A stretch of 7,067 nucleotides of DNA from an uncultured Acidobacteriota bacterium. Its GTDB lineage: Bacteria > Acidobacteriota > Thermoanaerobaculia > UBA5066. Positions 1 through 5,210 of the stretch are shown here, one piece after another; position 1 is the stretch's first letter, and every line of letters starts with the position of its first letter. The translations under genes were made by a program, and so were the position numbers. A model generated the notes under the pieces. That model saw nothing but the letters and a program-made list of their open reading frames with translations. It was not told the origin of the DNA and made no database searches. The stretch is taken from contig CALFNC010000297.1 of assembly GCA_937902605.1 (NCBI GenBank), positions 1-7,067 of the forward strand. The letters are read 5' to 3'.

Positions 1-94
1 AGAATCTCCCCATGACGGAGACTGCTTTTGGAGACGTTCCGGGAGGGCAGGTCAGTTTGCCCAGCCCGCGGCCTCCGTTCATCATGCGGCCCAT
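1..94 (-). CDS. Possible start of a hypothetical protein, cut by the left edge
   Basis: Read on the minus strand from an ATG at 94-92, an open frame of 31 codons runs off the window edge. It begins MGRMMNGGRGLGKLTC and continues PPGTSPKAVSVMGRF. A TGAGG at 105-101 lies six bases before the ATG, a reasonable ribosome binding site, and most third codon positions are G or C, as in the neighbouring genes. It would follow the Cys4 protein gene on the same strand after a 74-base gap, so the two could share a transcript. I do not recognise the family and no domain can be called from so short a piece. The region could equally be non-coding, because two plus-strand frames are also open here. Confidence 0.27.
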   Translation of the reverse strand, partial: MGRMMNGGRGLGKLTCPPGTSPKAVSVMGRF

Positions 95-168
95 GACGAA
101 CCTCACTCGGCATGCCGCCTATGGATCTGTCACGCGATTACTGCTCCCCGTAATACCGAGACGGGTGC

Positions 169-381
169 CTAGGTTTGACTGATGATCCCTCTCGCCCTCT
201 CGATCATGTGCGGGAAAAGATCGGGCGGAACCGGCCTGCCAGATATGCTGACCACGTATCTCGCGCAGGCTTCCTTGCCGTTCATGCAGAACGTCTCTTT
301 CATCGCTGCCGCAGCTGCCGGCATGTTGTCCATCTTGTCGCCGAAGAACTGGCACTTCGGTGTCTTCTCACATTCAGCCAT
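169..381 (-). CDS. Small four-cysteine protein of unknown function (70 aa)
   Basis: The 70-residue protein has cysteines at 4, 10, 32 and 39 (C-x5-C-x21-C-x6-C), a spacing that suggests a bound metal ion or iron-sulfur cluster. Around them are the segments CEKTPKCQFFGDKMDNMP, CARYVVS and VPPDLFPHMIERARGII. From memory this resembles a family of small uncharacterised proteins of anaerobic and delta-type bacteria with the pattern C-x5-CxFFxDKMxxMP ... CARYxV ... VPxDLFP; this is not a search result. There is no signal peptide or membrane segment, so it should be cytosolic. The start is well fixed: a perfect AAGGAGG (395-389) lies seven bases before the ATG, and a strong promoter lies just upstream. 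It diverges from the OsmC gene and shares its control region. A redox or metal sensing role is possible but unproven. Confidence 0.8.
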   Translation of the reverse strand: MAECEKTPKCQFFGDKMDNMPAAAAAMKETFCMNGKEACARYVVSISGRPVPPDLFPHMIERARGIISQT

Positions 382-388
382 TGGGATT

Positions 389-395
389 CCTCCTT
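389..395 (-). promoter_or_regulatory. Ribosome binding site of the Cys4 protein gene
   Basis: On the minus strand this reads AAGGAGG, a full match to the anti-Shine-Dalgarno consensus, seven bases before the ATG at 381-379. It fixes the start of the Cys4 protein and, with the strong promoter upstream, suggests the protein is made in quantity. Confidence 0.8.
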
Positions 396-405
396 CATCG
401 AAGTC

Positions 406-437
406 GTATATGGTAATATAAGTCTATAGTGATATAA
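406..437. repeat. Tandem 16-bp repeat, probable operator of the divergent promoters
   Basis: Two directly abutting 16-base units, GTATATGGTAATATAA (406-421) and GTCTATAGTGATATAA (422-437), agree at 13 of 16 positions. Each unit also has a small internal dyad: TATAT-GGTA-ATATA in the first and TATA-GTGA-TATA in the second. The repeat is almost pure A/T in a GC-rich region and contains both -10 boxes and the spacer of the minus-strand promoter. The 16-base period is about one and a half helical turns, so dimers bound to the two units would lie on different faces of the DNA. Part of the similarity may come simply from both units carrying promoter elements. No regulator gene is present in the window. 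Confidence 0.6.
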
Positions 438-438
438 T
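410..438 (+). promoter_or_regulatory. Extended -10 promoter for the OsmC-family gene
   Basis: TGATATAAT at 430-438 is a perfect extended -10 element (TG, one base, then the full TATAAT consensus). The -35 position 17 bases upstream (410-415, ATGGTA) matches TTGACA at only three of six positions. That is typical of extended -10 promoters, or of promoters needing an activator. Transcription would begin near 445, giving a leader of about 52 bases with GGAGG before the ATG at 497. A protein start at the upstream ATG (437) would lie inside the -10 box, which argues for the start at 497. Confidence 0.55.
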
Positions 439-443
439 GTCAA
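415..443 (-). promoter_or_regulatory. Sigma-70-type promoter for the Cys4 protein gene
   Basis: On the minus strand a perfect -35 hexamer TTGACA (443-438) is followed after exactly 17 bases by TATATT (420-415), which matches the -10 consensus at five of six positions. Transcription would begin near 408, giving a leader of about 27 bases that contains the AAGGAGG site. The -35 box shares base 438 with the -10 box of the opposing OsmC promoter, and most of the promoter lies within the tandem repeat at 406-437. Polymerase binding in one direction should therefore exclude the other, and a protein bound to the repeat would block or tune both. Confidence 0.65.
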
Positions 444-484
444 CCGCCGCGAGGGGATCAGGCGGGCCGGGCCGGCGGCGGACA

Positions 485-489
485 GGAGG
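485..489 (+). promoter_or_regulatory. Ribosome binding site that fixes the OsmC start
   Basis: GGAGG lies seven bases before the ATG at 497. The alternative in-frame ATG at 437 has no such site and overlaps the -10 box of its own promoter. Confidence 0.75.
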
Positions 490-496
490 ACGAACG

Positions 497-892
497 ATGG
501 CCAGCGCGATGGAGATCAATTTCCCGGGCGGCGTCGCCGTCGAGGCGCATTTCGAGGGCACCACGATCCGGACCGATCAACCGGAGAAGTACGGCGGCGG
601 GGGGACGGCGCCAGCGCCGTTCGACCTCTTCCTCGCGTCGATCGGCACGTGTGCCGGCTACTACGCGCTACGGTTCTGCCAGGAACGGAAGATCCCGACC
701 GACGGCATCGGCCTGTCGATGACGTGGGAGCGGAGCCCCGAAACGAAGCTCATCGTCCGGATTCGGATCGCGATGACGCTGCCACCCGGATTCCCCGAGA
801 AGTACCGCGCGGCGATCGTCCGGGCGGCTGACCAGTGCGCCGTGAAGAAGCACCTGGTCGAGGCGCCCACGATCGAGGTCGTCACGATCTGA
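497..892 (+). CDS. OsmC-family thiol-redox protein (131 aa)
   Basis: The protein belongs to the OsmC/Ohr fold family, small homodimeric proteins that use two cysteines to reduce organic peroxides or act on related thiol substrates in the cytosol. The two expected cysteines are Cys52 (SIGTCAGYYALRFC) and Cys114 (AADQCAVKKHLVEAP). The family segment GGGTAPAPFDLFLASIGTC precedes the first. Cys114 is followed by AVKKH rather than the CPV/CPYS of classical Ohr and OsmC, which points to the less studied YhfA-like branch, whose substrates are uncertain. The length is normal for the family. The start was chosen at 497 because of the GGAGG site; the open frame extends 20 codons upstream into low-complexity Gly/Arg sequence and the promoter. 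A 163-base gap separates it from the rhodanese gene, so co-transcription is possible but not shown. Confidence 0.88.
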   Translation: MASAMEINFPGGVAVEAHFEGTTIRTDQPEKYGGGGTAPAPFDLFLASIGTCAGYYALRFCQERKIPTDGIGLSMTWERSPETKLIVRIRIAMTLPPGFPEKYRAAIVRAADQCAVKKHLVEAPTIEVVTI

Positions 893-1055
893 GCTTCGAC
901 CGCGAGCAAAGAAAGGCGAACGCGCCGTGCCGAAAGGCCAGCCCCGGCAGAATTCGGCAGGGCTTGAACGAGAGGTGGAAATCTCGAACAATCAGCCCGC
1001 GACGCCGACGCCGCCACCGGCCGCACTCGCTCGTCGACTCAGAATGGAGGCTCCA

Positions 1056-1592
1056 ATGAACTCGACGTTCCACGCCTTCCGCAATCGCCGCGCCACGAGA
1101 TCACGCACACCCTCGCTTTTTCTCGGCGCCCTGATAATCTTGATTCCAGCATGGCCGGCCCGGTCCGAAAGCCCTACCCCGCCTTCGAAACGTGTCGACT
1201 CTTGGCGGGACGCGGAGCGAATGATGCCGGAGGATCTCGCGCAGGTCCTACGCTCCGCCGGCGCTGAGAAGCCGGCGATCTTCAACGTCGGATTCCGCGT
1301 TCTCTTCGCGCAGGCGCACATCCCCGGGTCGCAGTACGCCGGGCCCGGGAAGGACCAGACGGGGCTCGACGCGCTCCGGAAGGCTGTCTCTGCGCTACCG
1401 AAAACGAATCCGATCGTCCTTTACTGCGGCTGCTGCCCGTGGGAGCGCTGCCCGAACCTCGAGCAGCCTTGGAGGCTGCTGGTGGCCGCCGGATTCACGC
1501 GCGTGAAGGTCCTCTACATACCGAAGAACTTCGGCCAGGACTGGGTCCAGAAAGGCTACCCCGTCGAACCGAGCGACCCGAGCCGTGGTTGA
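1056..1592 (+). CDS. Exported rhodanese-like protein with CGCCPWERCPN motif (178 aa)
   Basis: Residues 1-39 look like a Sec signal peptide: a basic N-region (RNRRATRSR), a hydrophobic stretch SLFLGALIILIPAW, then PARSES near the likely cleavage site. The rest is a single rhodanese-type domain. The active-site loop holds Cys124, Cys126, Cys127 and Cys132 in CGCCPWERCPN, followed by GFTRVKVLYIPKNFGQDWVQKGYPVE, the typical end of this subgroup. Rhodaneses carry sulfur as a cysteine persulfide, but the four-cysteine loop differs from the standard single-cysteine CRxGxR/T loop, so the chemistry could be disulfide exchange or metal binding. GGAGG (1046-1050) lies five bases before the ATG. An upstream in-frame GTG at 927 would bury the signal peptide behind 43 odd residues. 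The stop overlaps the TlpA-like gene, tying the two together. Confidence 0.85.
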   Translation: MNSTFHAFRNRRATRSRTPSLFLGALIILIPAWPARSESPTPPSKRVDSWRDAERMMPEDLAQVLRSAGAEKPAIFNVGFRVLFAQAHIPGSQYAGPGKDQTGLDALRKAVSALPKTNPIVLYCGCCPWERCPNLEQPWRLLVAAGFTRVKVLYIPKNFGQDWVQKGYPVEPSDPSRG

Positions 1593-2109
1593 AAGAGCCG
1601 TCCGCACGATCGCGCTCCTGCTCGGAATCGTGGCATTCGCCAGTCTCCTGGCGCCTGAGGCGCGCGGCGCCGACGCGCCCTCACCGAAGATTGGTGGACC
1701 GGCGCCGAGCCTCGGGCTGGTCGACCTGGACGGAGCACGGCTCGATCTAACCTCGCTGCGCGGGAAGGTCGTAGTCGTCGATTTCTGGGCAACCTGGTGC
1801 GCACCGTGCCGCTCCCAGGCCTCACGCTTCGTCGAGCTCCAGGCGAAGTACCGCAAGCAGGGCCTCGAGGTCGTCGGGATCTCTCTCGACGAATCTCCGG
1901 CGCCGGTTCGGGAGTTCCGCCGCCAGTACGGGATGACCTACCGGGTTGCCCTCGGCGACGAGAAGGTGGCCAGGCGCTGGGGGGGAATCCTCGGGCTGCC
2001 CGTGGCCTTCGTCGTCGACCGCACCGGACGACTGCGCGCCCGGCACGAGGGGGAGAGCGATCTCGCCGCGATCGAGAAGGACGTCCACCGGCTGCTCAAG
2101 GAGAACTGA
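1585..2109 (+). CDS. TlpA/ResA-like exported thioredoxin (174 aa)
   Basis: This is a thioredoxin-fold thiol-disulfide oxidoreductase of the AhpC-TSA/redoxin (TlpA, ResA) group, which reduces cysteines of exported proteins such as cytochrome c or copper-site proteins. A signal peptide occupies about residues 1-28 (RTIALLLGIVAFASLLA, then PEARGADA). The active site is WCAPC with Cys72 and Cys75 in DFWATWCAPCR, and the expected cis-proline is Pro139 in GGILGLPVAFVVD. Both catalytic cysteines are present and the length is normal. The start is GTG at 1585, inside the end of the rhodanese gene (8-base overlap). No clear ribosome binding site precedes it, which suggests translational coupling. The rhodanese partner is a candidate substrate or sulfur donor, but this is inferred from position only. 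Confidence 0.87.
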   Translation: MVERAVRTIALLLGIVAFASLLAPEARGADAPSPKIGGPAPSLGLVDLDGARLDLTSLRGKVVVVDFWATWCAPCRSQASRFVELQAKYRKQGLEVVGISLDESPAPVREFRRQYGMTYRVALGDEKVARRWGGILGLPVAFVVDRTGRLRARHEGESDLAAIEKDVHRLLKEN

Positions 2110-2441
2110 ACGGCGGGCGGTCCCAGGTGCCGAGCGGGAAAGTCTTCGACCGCTTCCTGGATTTCTCCAGCCATCGCGCGCCTTTCTCCCGCTGATTTGA
2201 TAGAATAATTTTTTGATCCAGGCGAAGGGGGTCGCGCGTGACGCTAGCCGGGAGTACGAAGTTCGGTGGGTCTTTCGGAGCCGGAACCAGCACCGTGTCC
2301 TGCTTCCGAGACCGGCGTCCCTCCTCGACACCCTCGCGTGCCCGCGGGGGATCCCGACGCCCCGATCACCCTGATCCGGCGACCATCCCTGCCCCATCCG
2401 CCCCCGCCCCTGGCGTAAGAGAAGAGCGAGGAGAATGAGCG
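2110..2441. other. 332-bp non-coding gap between tlpA-like gene and glcD
   Basis: I see no convincing gene here. The only plus-strand frame of any length (2238-2438, GTG start) gives a Ser/Pro/Arg-rich product without a ribosome binding site. Just after the TlpA-like stop a short stem (AGCGG 2133-2137 with CCGCT 2150-2154, 12-base loop) has no U-run and is a poor terminator. An A/T island lies at 2193-2218. Further on, TCGGAGC (2274-2280) can pair with GCTTCCGA (2302-2309) with one bulged base around a 21-base loop. The last 100 bases are C-rich up to GAGGAG (2428-2433), the ribosome binding site eight bases before glcD. It is long enough for an untranslated leader, but I recognise no known riboswitch. 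Confidence 0.6.
2193..2218 (+). promoter_or_regulatory. A/T-rich island, possible promoter of the glcDEF operon
   Basis: This is the only A/T-rich stretch in the gap before glcD, reading TGATTTGATAGAATAATTTT and then TTGATC. TAGAAT (2201-2206) or AATAAT (2204-2209) could be a -10 box, but no good -35 hexamer lies 16-18 bases upstream. If it is the promoter, the glcD leader would be about 225 bases. The call rests on position and composition only. Confidence 0.25.
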
Positions 2442-3842
2442 ATGGCCCAGAAGGCACTCGTAGAAGAACTCCGGAAGATCGTCGGCGAAAAGAACGTCCT
2501 TCACTCCGACGTGGACATGCAGCTCTACCAGTACGACGCCTGTCTGCAAGAGCGGCGTCCTGACGCCGTCGCCTTCGTCCACTCCACCGAGGAGGTTGCG
2601 GGAGTCGTCAAGGTCTGCAACAAGCTCGGCGTCCCCTTCGTGCCTCGGGGAGGAGGCACGAACCTGAGCGGCGGCACCATCCCCATCAAGGGCGGGGTCG
2701 TCGTCGAGATGATCCGCATGAACCGGATCCTCGAGGTCGATCGCGCGAACCTGCGGGCGCGTGTCCAGCCGGGCCTCTTCAATCTGGAGCTCGGCACTGC
2801 CCTCGCTCCTCTCGGCTACCAGTACCTCCCAGACCCGGCAAGCCAGAAGGCGGCCACCCTCGGAGGCAACGTGGCCGAGAACTCCGGCGGCCCGCACTGC
2901 TTCAAGTACGGCGTCACCACGAACCACGTGCTCGGGATGACGGTGGTCCTGCCCGACGGCCAGGTTGCGACGATCGGCGGGAAGGCCCCCGACACGCCGG
3001 GTTACGACCTGACCGGGGTCTTCGTCGGCAGCGAGGGGACGCTGGGGATCTGCACCGAGGTCGTCGTTCGGATCATGCGGCTCACCGAAGGGGTCAAGAC
3101 CCTCCTGGCGATCTACGACAGCATCGAGGAAGGCAGCGAGTCCGTCTCGGCCATCGTCGCCGCAGGCATGGTCCCGGCCACCCTGGAGATGATGGACCAG
3201 CTCGTCATCCAGGCGGTCGAGGCGTCGATCCACTGCGGCCTGCCGCTGGACTGCGCCACGGTGCTCATCATCGAGGTGGACGGGCTGAAGGACGACCTTG
3301 AAGCCCAGACCCAGGCCATCGTCGACCTGTGCAAGGCGCACGGCGCCCGCGAGGTCCGGGTGGCCAAGGACGACGCGGAGCGGGCGATGCTCTGGGCCGG
3401 ACGCCGCGGCGCCTTCGGCGCGGTGGCCCGGCTGGCCCCGAGCTACCTGGTCTGCGACGGAACGGTGCCCCGCACCGCCCTTCCTCAGGTGTTGCGAAAA
3501 GTTGCCGAGGTCGGCAAGAAGTACGACCTGCGGATCCCCAACGTCTTTCACGCCGGAGACGGCAACCTGCACCCTCTGATCCTCTTCGACTGGCGGGACG
3601 CGGAGCAGAAAGCCCGGGTCATGAAGGCCGGGATGGAGATCCTGGAGCTGTGCGTCGAGCTCGGCGGCACGATCAGCGGCGAGCACGGTGTGGGGCTGGA
3701 GAAGATCGACGCCATGCGCCTCGTCTTCACCGAGGCGGACATCCACAGCCAGGTCCGGGTCAAGAAGGCCTTCGACCCCCGCGACCTGGCCAACCCCGGG
3801 AAGATGTTCCCGGTCCCTGCGGAGGTGCTCAGTGCACGCTGA
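2442..3842 (+). CDS. glcD: Glycolate/D-lactate dehydrogenase FAD subunit GlcD (466 aa)
   Basis: This catalytic flavoprotein subunit oxidises a 2-hydroxyacid (glycolate to glyoxylate, or D-lactate to pyruvate) with FAD. The N-terminal half is a PCMH-type FAD-binding domain: VPRGGGTNLSGG at 67-78, PDPASQKAATLGGNVAENSGG at about 130-150, and GYDLTGVFVGSEGTLGICTE at about 187-206. The C-terminal half is an FAD-oxidase domain with the conserved active-site stretches FHAGDGNLHP (369-378; His370, His377) and GGTISGEHGVGLEK (408-421; His415), ending in FDPRDLANPGKMFP. The length is close to other GlcD proteins. The start at 2442 has GAGGAG eight bases upstream. No membrane segment is seen, so membrane contact would come through partners. 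It is the first gene of the operon and overlaps glcE by 11 bases. Substrate choice between glycolate and lactate cannot be read from sequence alone. Confidence 0.93.
   Translation: MAQKALVEELRKIVGEKNVLHSDVDMQLYQYDACLQERRPDAVAFVHSTEEVAGVVKVCNKLGVPFVPRGGGTNLSGGTIPIKGGVVVEMIRMNRILEVDRANLRARVQPGLFNLELGTALAPLGYQYLPDPASQKAATLGGNVAENSGGPHCFKYGVTTNHVLGMTVVLPDGQVATIGGKAPDTPGYDLTGVFVGSEGTLGICTEVVVRIMRLTEGVKTLLAIYDSIEEGSESVSAIVAAGMVPATLEMMDQLVIQAVEASIHCGLPLDCATVLIIEVDGLKDDLEAQTQAIVDLCKAHGAREVRVAKDDAERAMLWAGRRGAFGAVARLAPSYLVCDGTVPRTALPQVLRKVAEVGKKYDLRIPNVFHAGDGNLHPLILFDWRDAEQKARVMKAGMEILELCVELGGTISGEHGVGLEKIDAMRLVFTEADIHSQVRVKKAFDPRDLANPGKMFPVPAEVLSAR
3821..3825 (+). promoter_or_regulatory. Ribosome binding site of glcE inside the glcD end
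   Basis: GGAGG lies within the last codons of glcD, six bases before the GTG at 3832. It supports that GTG as the glcE start over the upstream in-frame ATG at 3688, which would yield 48 Arg/Ser-rich residues that are only the glcD sequence read in another frame. Confidence 0.7.
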
Positions 3843-5196
3843 CCTGGGAGGCCTTCAGGGACGGCTGGAGAACATCGTCGGCGCCGAGTACGTGAGCGCC
3901 GACCCCGAGGTCACGGCACGGTTCGCCGTGGACGGGGTGAAACCGGGACTGACCGTACGGCCGGGGACACAGGACGAGGTGTCCAAGGTCGCGGCCACTT
4001 GCTCGGCCGCGGGAGCGACCATGATCCCGTGGGGAGGCGGCACGGCGATGGGGCTGGGGAACCGCCCGTCCAGCGCGGACGCGGTCGTCCAGCTCGACCG
4101 GCTGGACCGGATCGTGGAGTTCGACGCCGCTAACCTGTGCGTGACGGTGGAGGCGGGAATGCGCCTGGGCGCGCTTCAGGAGACCGTCGCCGAGAAGAAG
4201 GAGCTCCTCCCGATCGATCCGCCGGCCGACAGCAAGGTCACGATGGGCGGGCTGGTGGCGACGAACCAGAGCGGCCCGGGCCGGCTCCTCTACGGGACGG
4301 TACGGGACTGGCTCCTGGGGATGCGCGTCGTCCTTCCGGACGGACAGCGCATCCGCTGCGGCGGAAGGGTCATCAAGAACGTCTCAGGCTACGACATGAA
4401 CAAGCTGTTCATTCGCAGCCTGGGGACCCTCGGAATCCTGACGGAGGTGACGGTCAAGCTCCTCCCCCTGCCCGTGAAGCGGACCGCGATGGTCTCCCTC
4501 TTCCCGGAACTTTCGCAGGCGACGGCCGCCGTCGGGAAGGTCCTGGAGTCGTTCCTCCTTCCCGAGGCCCTCGACGTCCTGAACCCCGAGGCGATGACCC
4601 TTCTCGCCCCAAGCCTGGAACTGACGGCTCCGGCCGGATCCTGGGGCCTCGCCGTTTCGCTGGCGGGCAGCCGCGAGACGGTCGATCGGCAGGAGCGGGA
4701 CTTCGCTGCCCTCTTCCGCGACGGGGGCGGAGTCGTGACGCCCCTTCAGGACGGACGGACGGTTCCCGCCTGGGACGCGATCCGCAACGTCTTCGACCTG
4801 CTGCCGGCCCCGCCCGCCCAGCGGGTGCTCTGCAAGATTGCCGTGTCCATCAGCCGGACCGGCGAGATGCTGGCCGCCGCAGGCGCGTTGGGCGAGCGGC
4901 TCGGGCTCAGCGCCACGGTGGTCGCGCACGCCGGAAGCGGCGTCGTCTGGGCGGCGTTCCCGCTCGGGAGGACGGCACCTCCGGAAGCGTTGCTGGCCGA
5001 AGCTCTGGAAGGGCTGCGGGCGAAGGCCGTGGCTACGGGAGGCAGCCTGGTCCTGCAGGCCGCTCCCGCGAACCTCAAGGCGCGGATGGACGCCTGGGGG
5101 AAGCCGGGCGAAGGCTTCGACGTGATGCGGCGGCTCAAGGCGGAATTCGATCCCCGGGGTCTCTGCAACCCGGGGAGATTCGTGGGCGGGATCTGA
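3832..5196 (+). CDS. glcE: Glycolate/D-lactate dehydrogenase second FAD-binding subunit GlcE (454 aa)
   Basis: GlcE is the second flavin-binding subunit of the three-part 2-hydroxyacid dehydrogenase and is homologous to the N-terminal domain of GlcD. Visible motifs are PWGGGTAMGLG (66-76), DPPADSKVTMGGLVATNQSG (129-148) and NVSGYDMNKLFIRSLGTLGILTEVTVKL (about 183-210). The tail FDPRGLCNPGRFVGGI is the usual closing motif. At 454 residues it is clearly longer than Escherichia coli GlcE (about 350). The extra length falls in the C-terminal half, which contains an FAD-oxidase-like region (about 220-430) rich in Ala and Leu. The GTG start with GGAGG upstream gives the mature beginning HADLGGLQGRLENIVG, which resembles the N-terminus of GlcD. 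Overlap with glcD and the 14-base gap to glcF indicate one operon with coupled translation. Confidence 0.9.
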   Translation: MHADLGGLQGRLENIVGAEYVSADPEVTARFAVDGVKPGLTVRPGTQDEVSKVAATCSAAGATMIPWGGGTAMGLGNRPSSADAVVQLDRLDRIVEFDAANLCVTVEAGMRLGALQETVAEKKELLPIDPPADSKVTMGGLVATNQSGPGRLLYGTVRDWLLGMRVVLPDGQRIRCGGRVIKNVSGYDMNKLFIRSLGTLGILTEVTVKLLPLPVKRTAMVSLFPELSQATAAVGKVLESFLLPEALDVLNPEAMTLLAPSLELTAPAGSWGLAVSLAGSRETVDRQERDFAALFRDGGGVVTPLQDGRTVPAWDAIRNVFDLLPAPPAQRVLCKIAVSISRTGEMLAAAGALGERLGLSATVVAHAGSGVVWAAFPLGRTAPPEALLAEALEGLRAKAVATGGSLVLQAAPANLKARMDAWGKPGEGFDVMRRLKAEFDPRGLCNPGRFVGGI

Positions 5197-5210
5197 AGCG
5201 AGGTCCGACA

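Noticed and set aside
109..118. Perfect palindrome CGGCATGCCG
   Set aside because: At ten bases it is too short to call an operator in GC-rich DNA, it has no partner copy or promoter next to it, and it lacks a U-run for a terminator.
12..182. 56-codon plus-strand frame starting at ATG 12
   Set aside because: It runs into the 3' end of the opposite-strand Cys4 gene, has no clear ribosome site and resembles no family I know.
175..429. Plus-strand open frames of about 80 codons at 175-429 and 182-421
   Set aside because: They lie antisense to the Cys4 gene, lack convincing ribosome sites and run into the divergent promoter. The minus-strand gene has far stronger start signals and a recognisable cysteine pattern.
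969..986. Small hairpin CGAGA/TCTCG between the OsmC and rhodanese genes
   Set aside because: A 5-bp stem with an 8-base loop and no following U-run is within chance expectation and too weak for a terminator call.
2238..2438. 66-codon plus-strand frame in the gap before glcD
   Set aside because: GTG start without a Shine-Dalgarno match and a Ser/Pro/Arg-rich product with no motif. It fits random open sequence in GC-rich DNA.
2244..3746. 500-codon open frame on the minus strand opposite glcD
   Set aside because: The product is rich in Asp, Arg, Gly, His and Val with no recognisable motif, and it mirrors glcD exactly. Long antisense frames are expected opposite GC-rich genes with G/C third positions.
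4137..5210. In-frame upstream extension of glcF by 358 codons
   Set aside because: The extension is Arg/Gly/Pro-rich low-complexity sequence lying out of frame within glcE. Recognisable GlcF sequence begins at the ATG at 5211, which has its own ribosome site.
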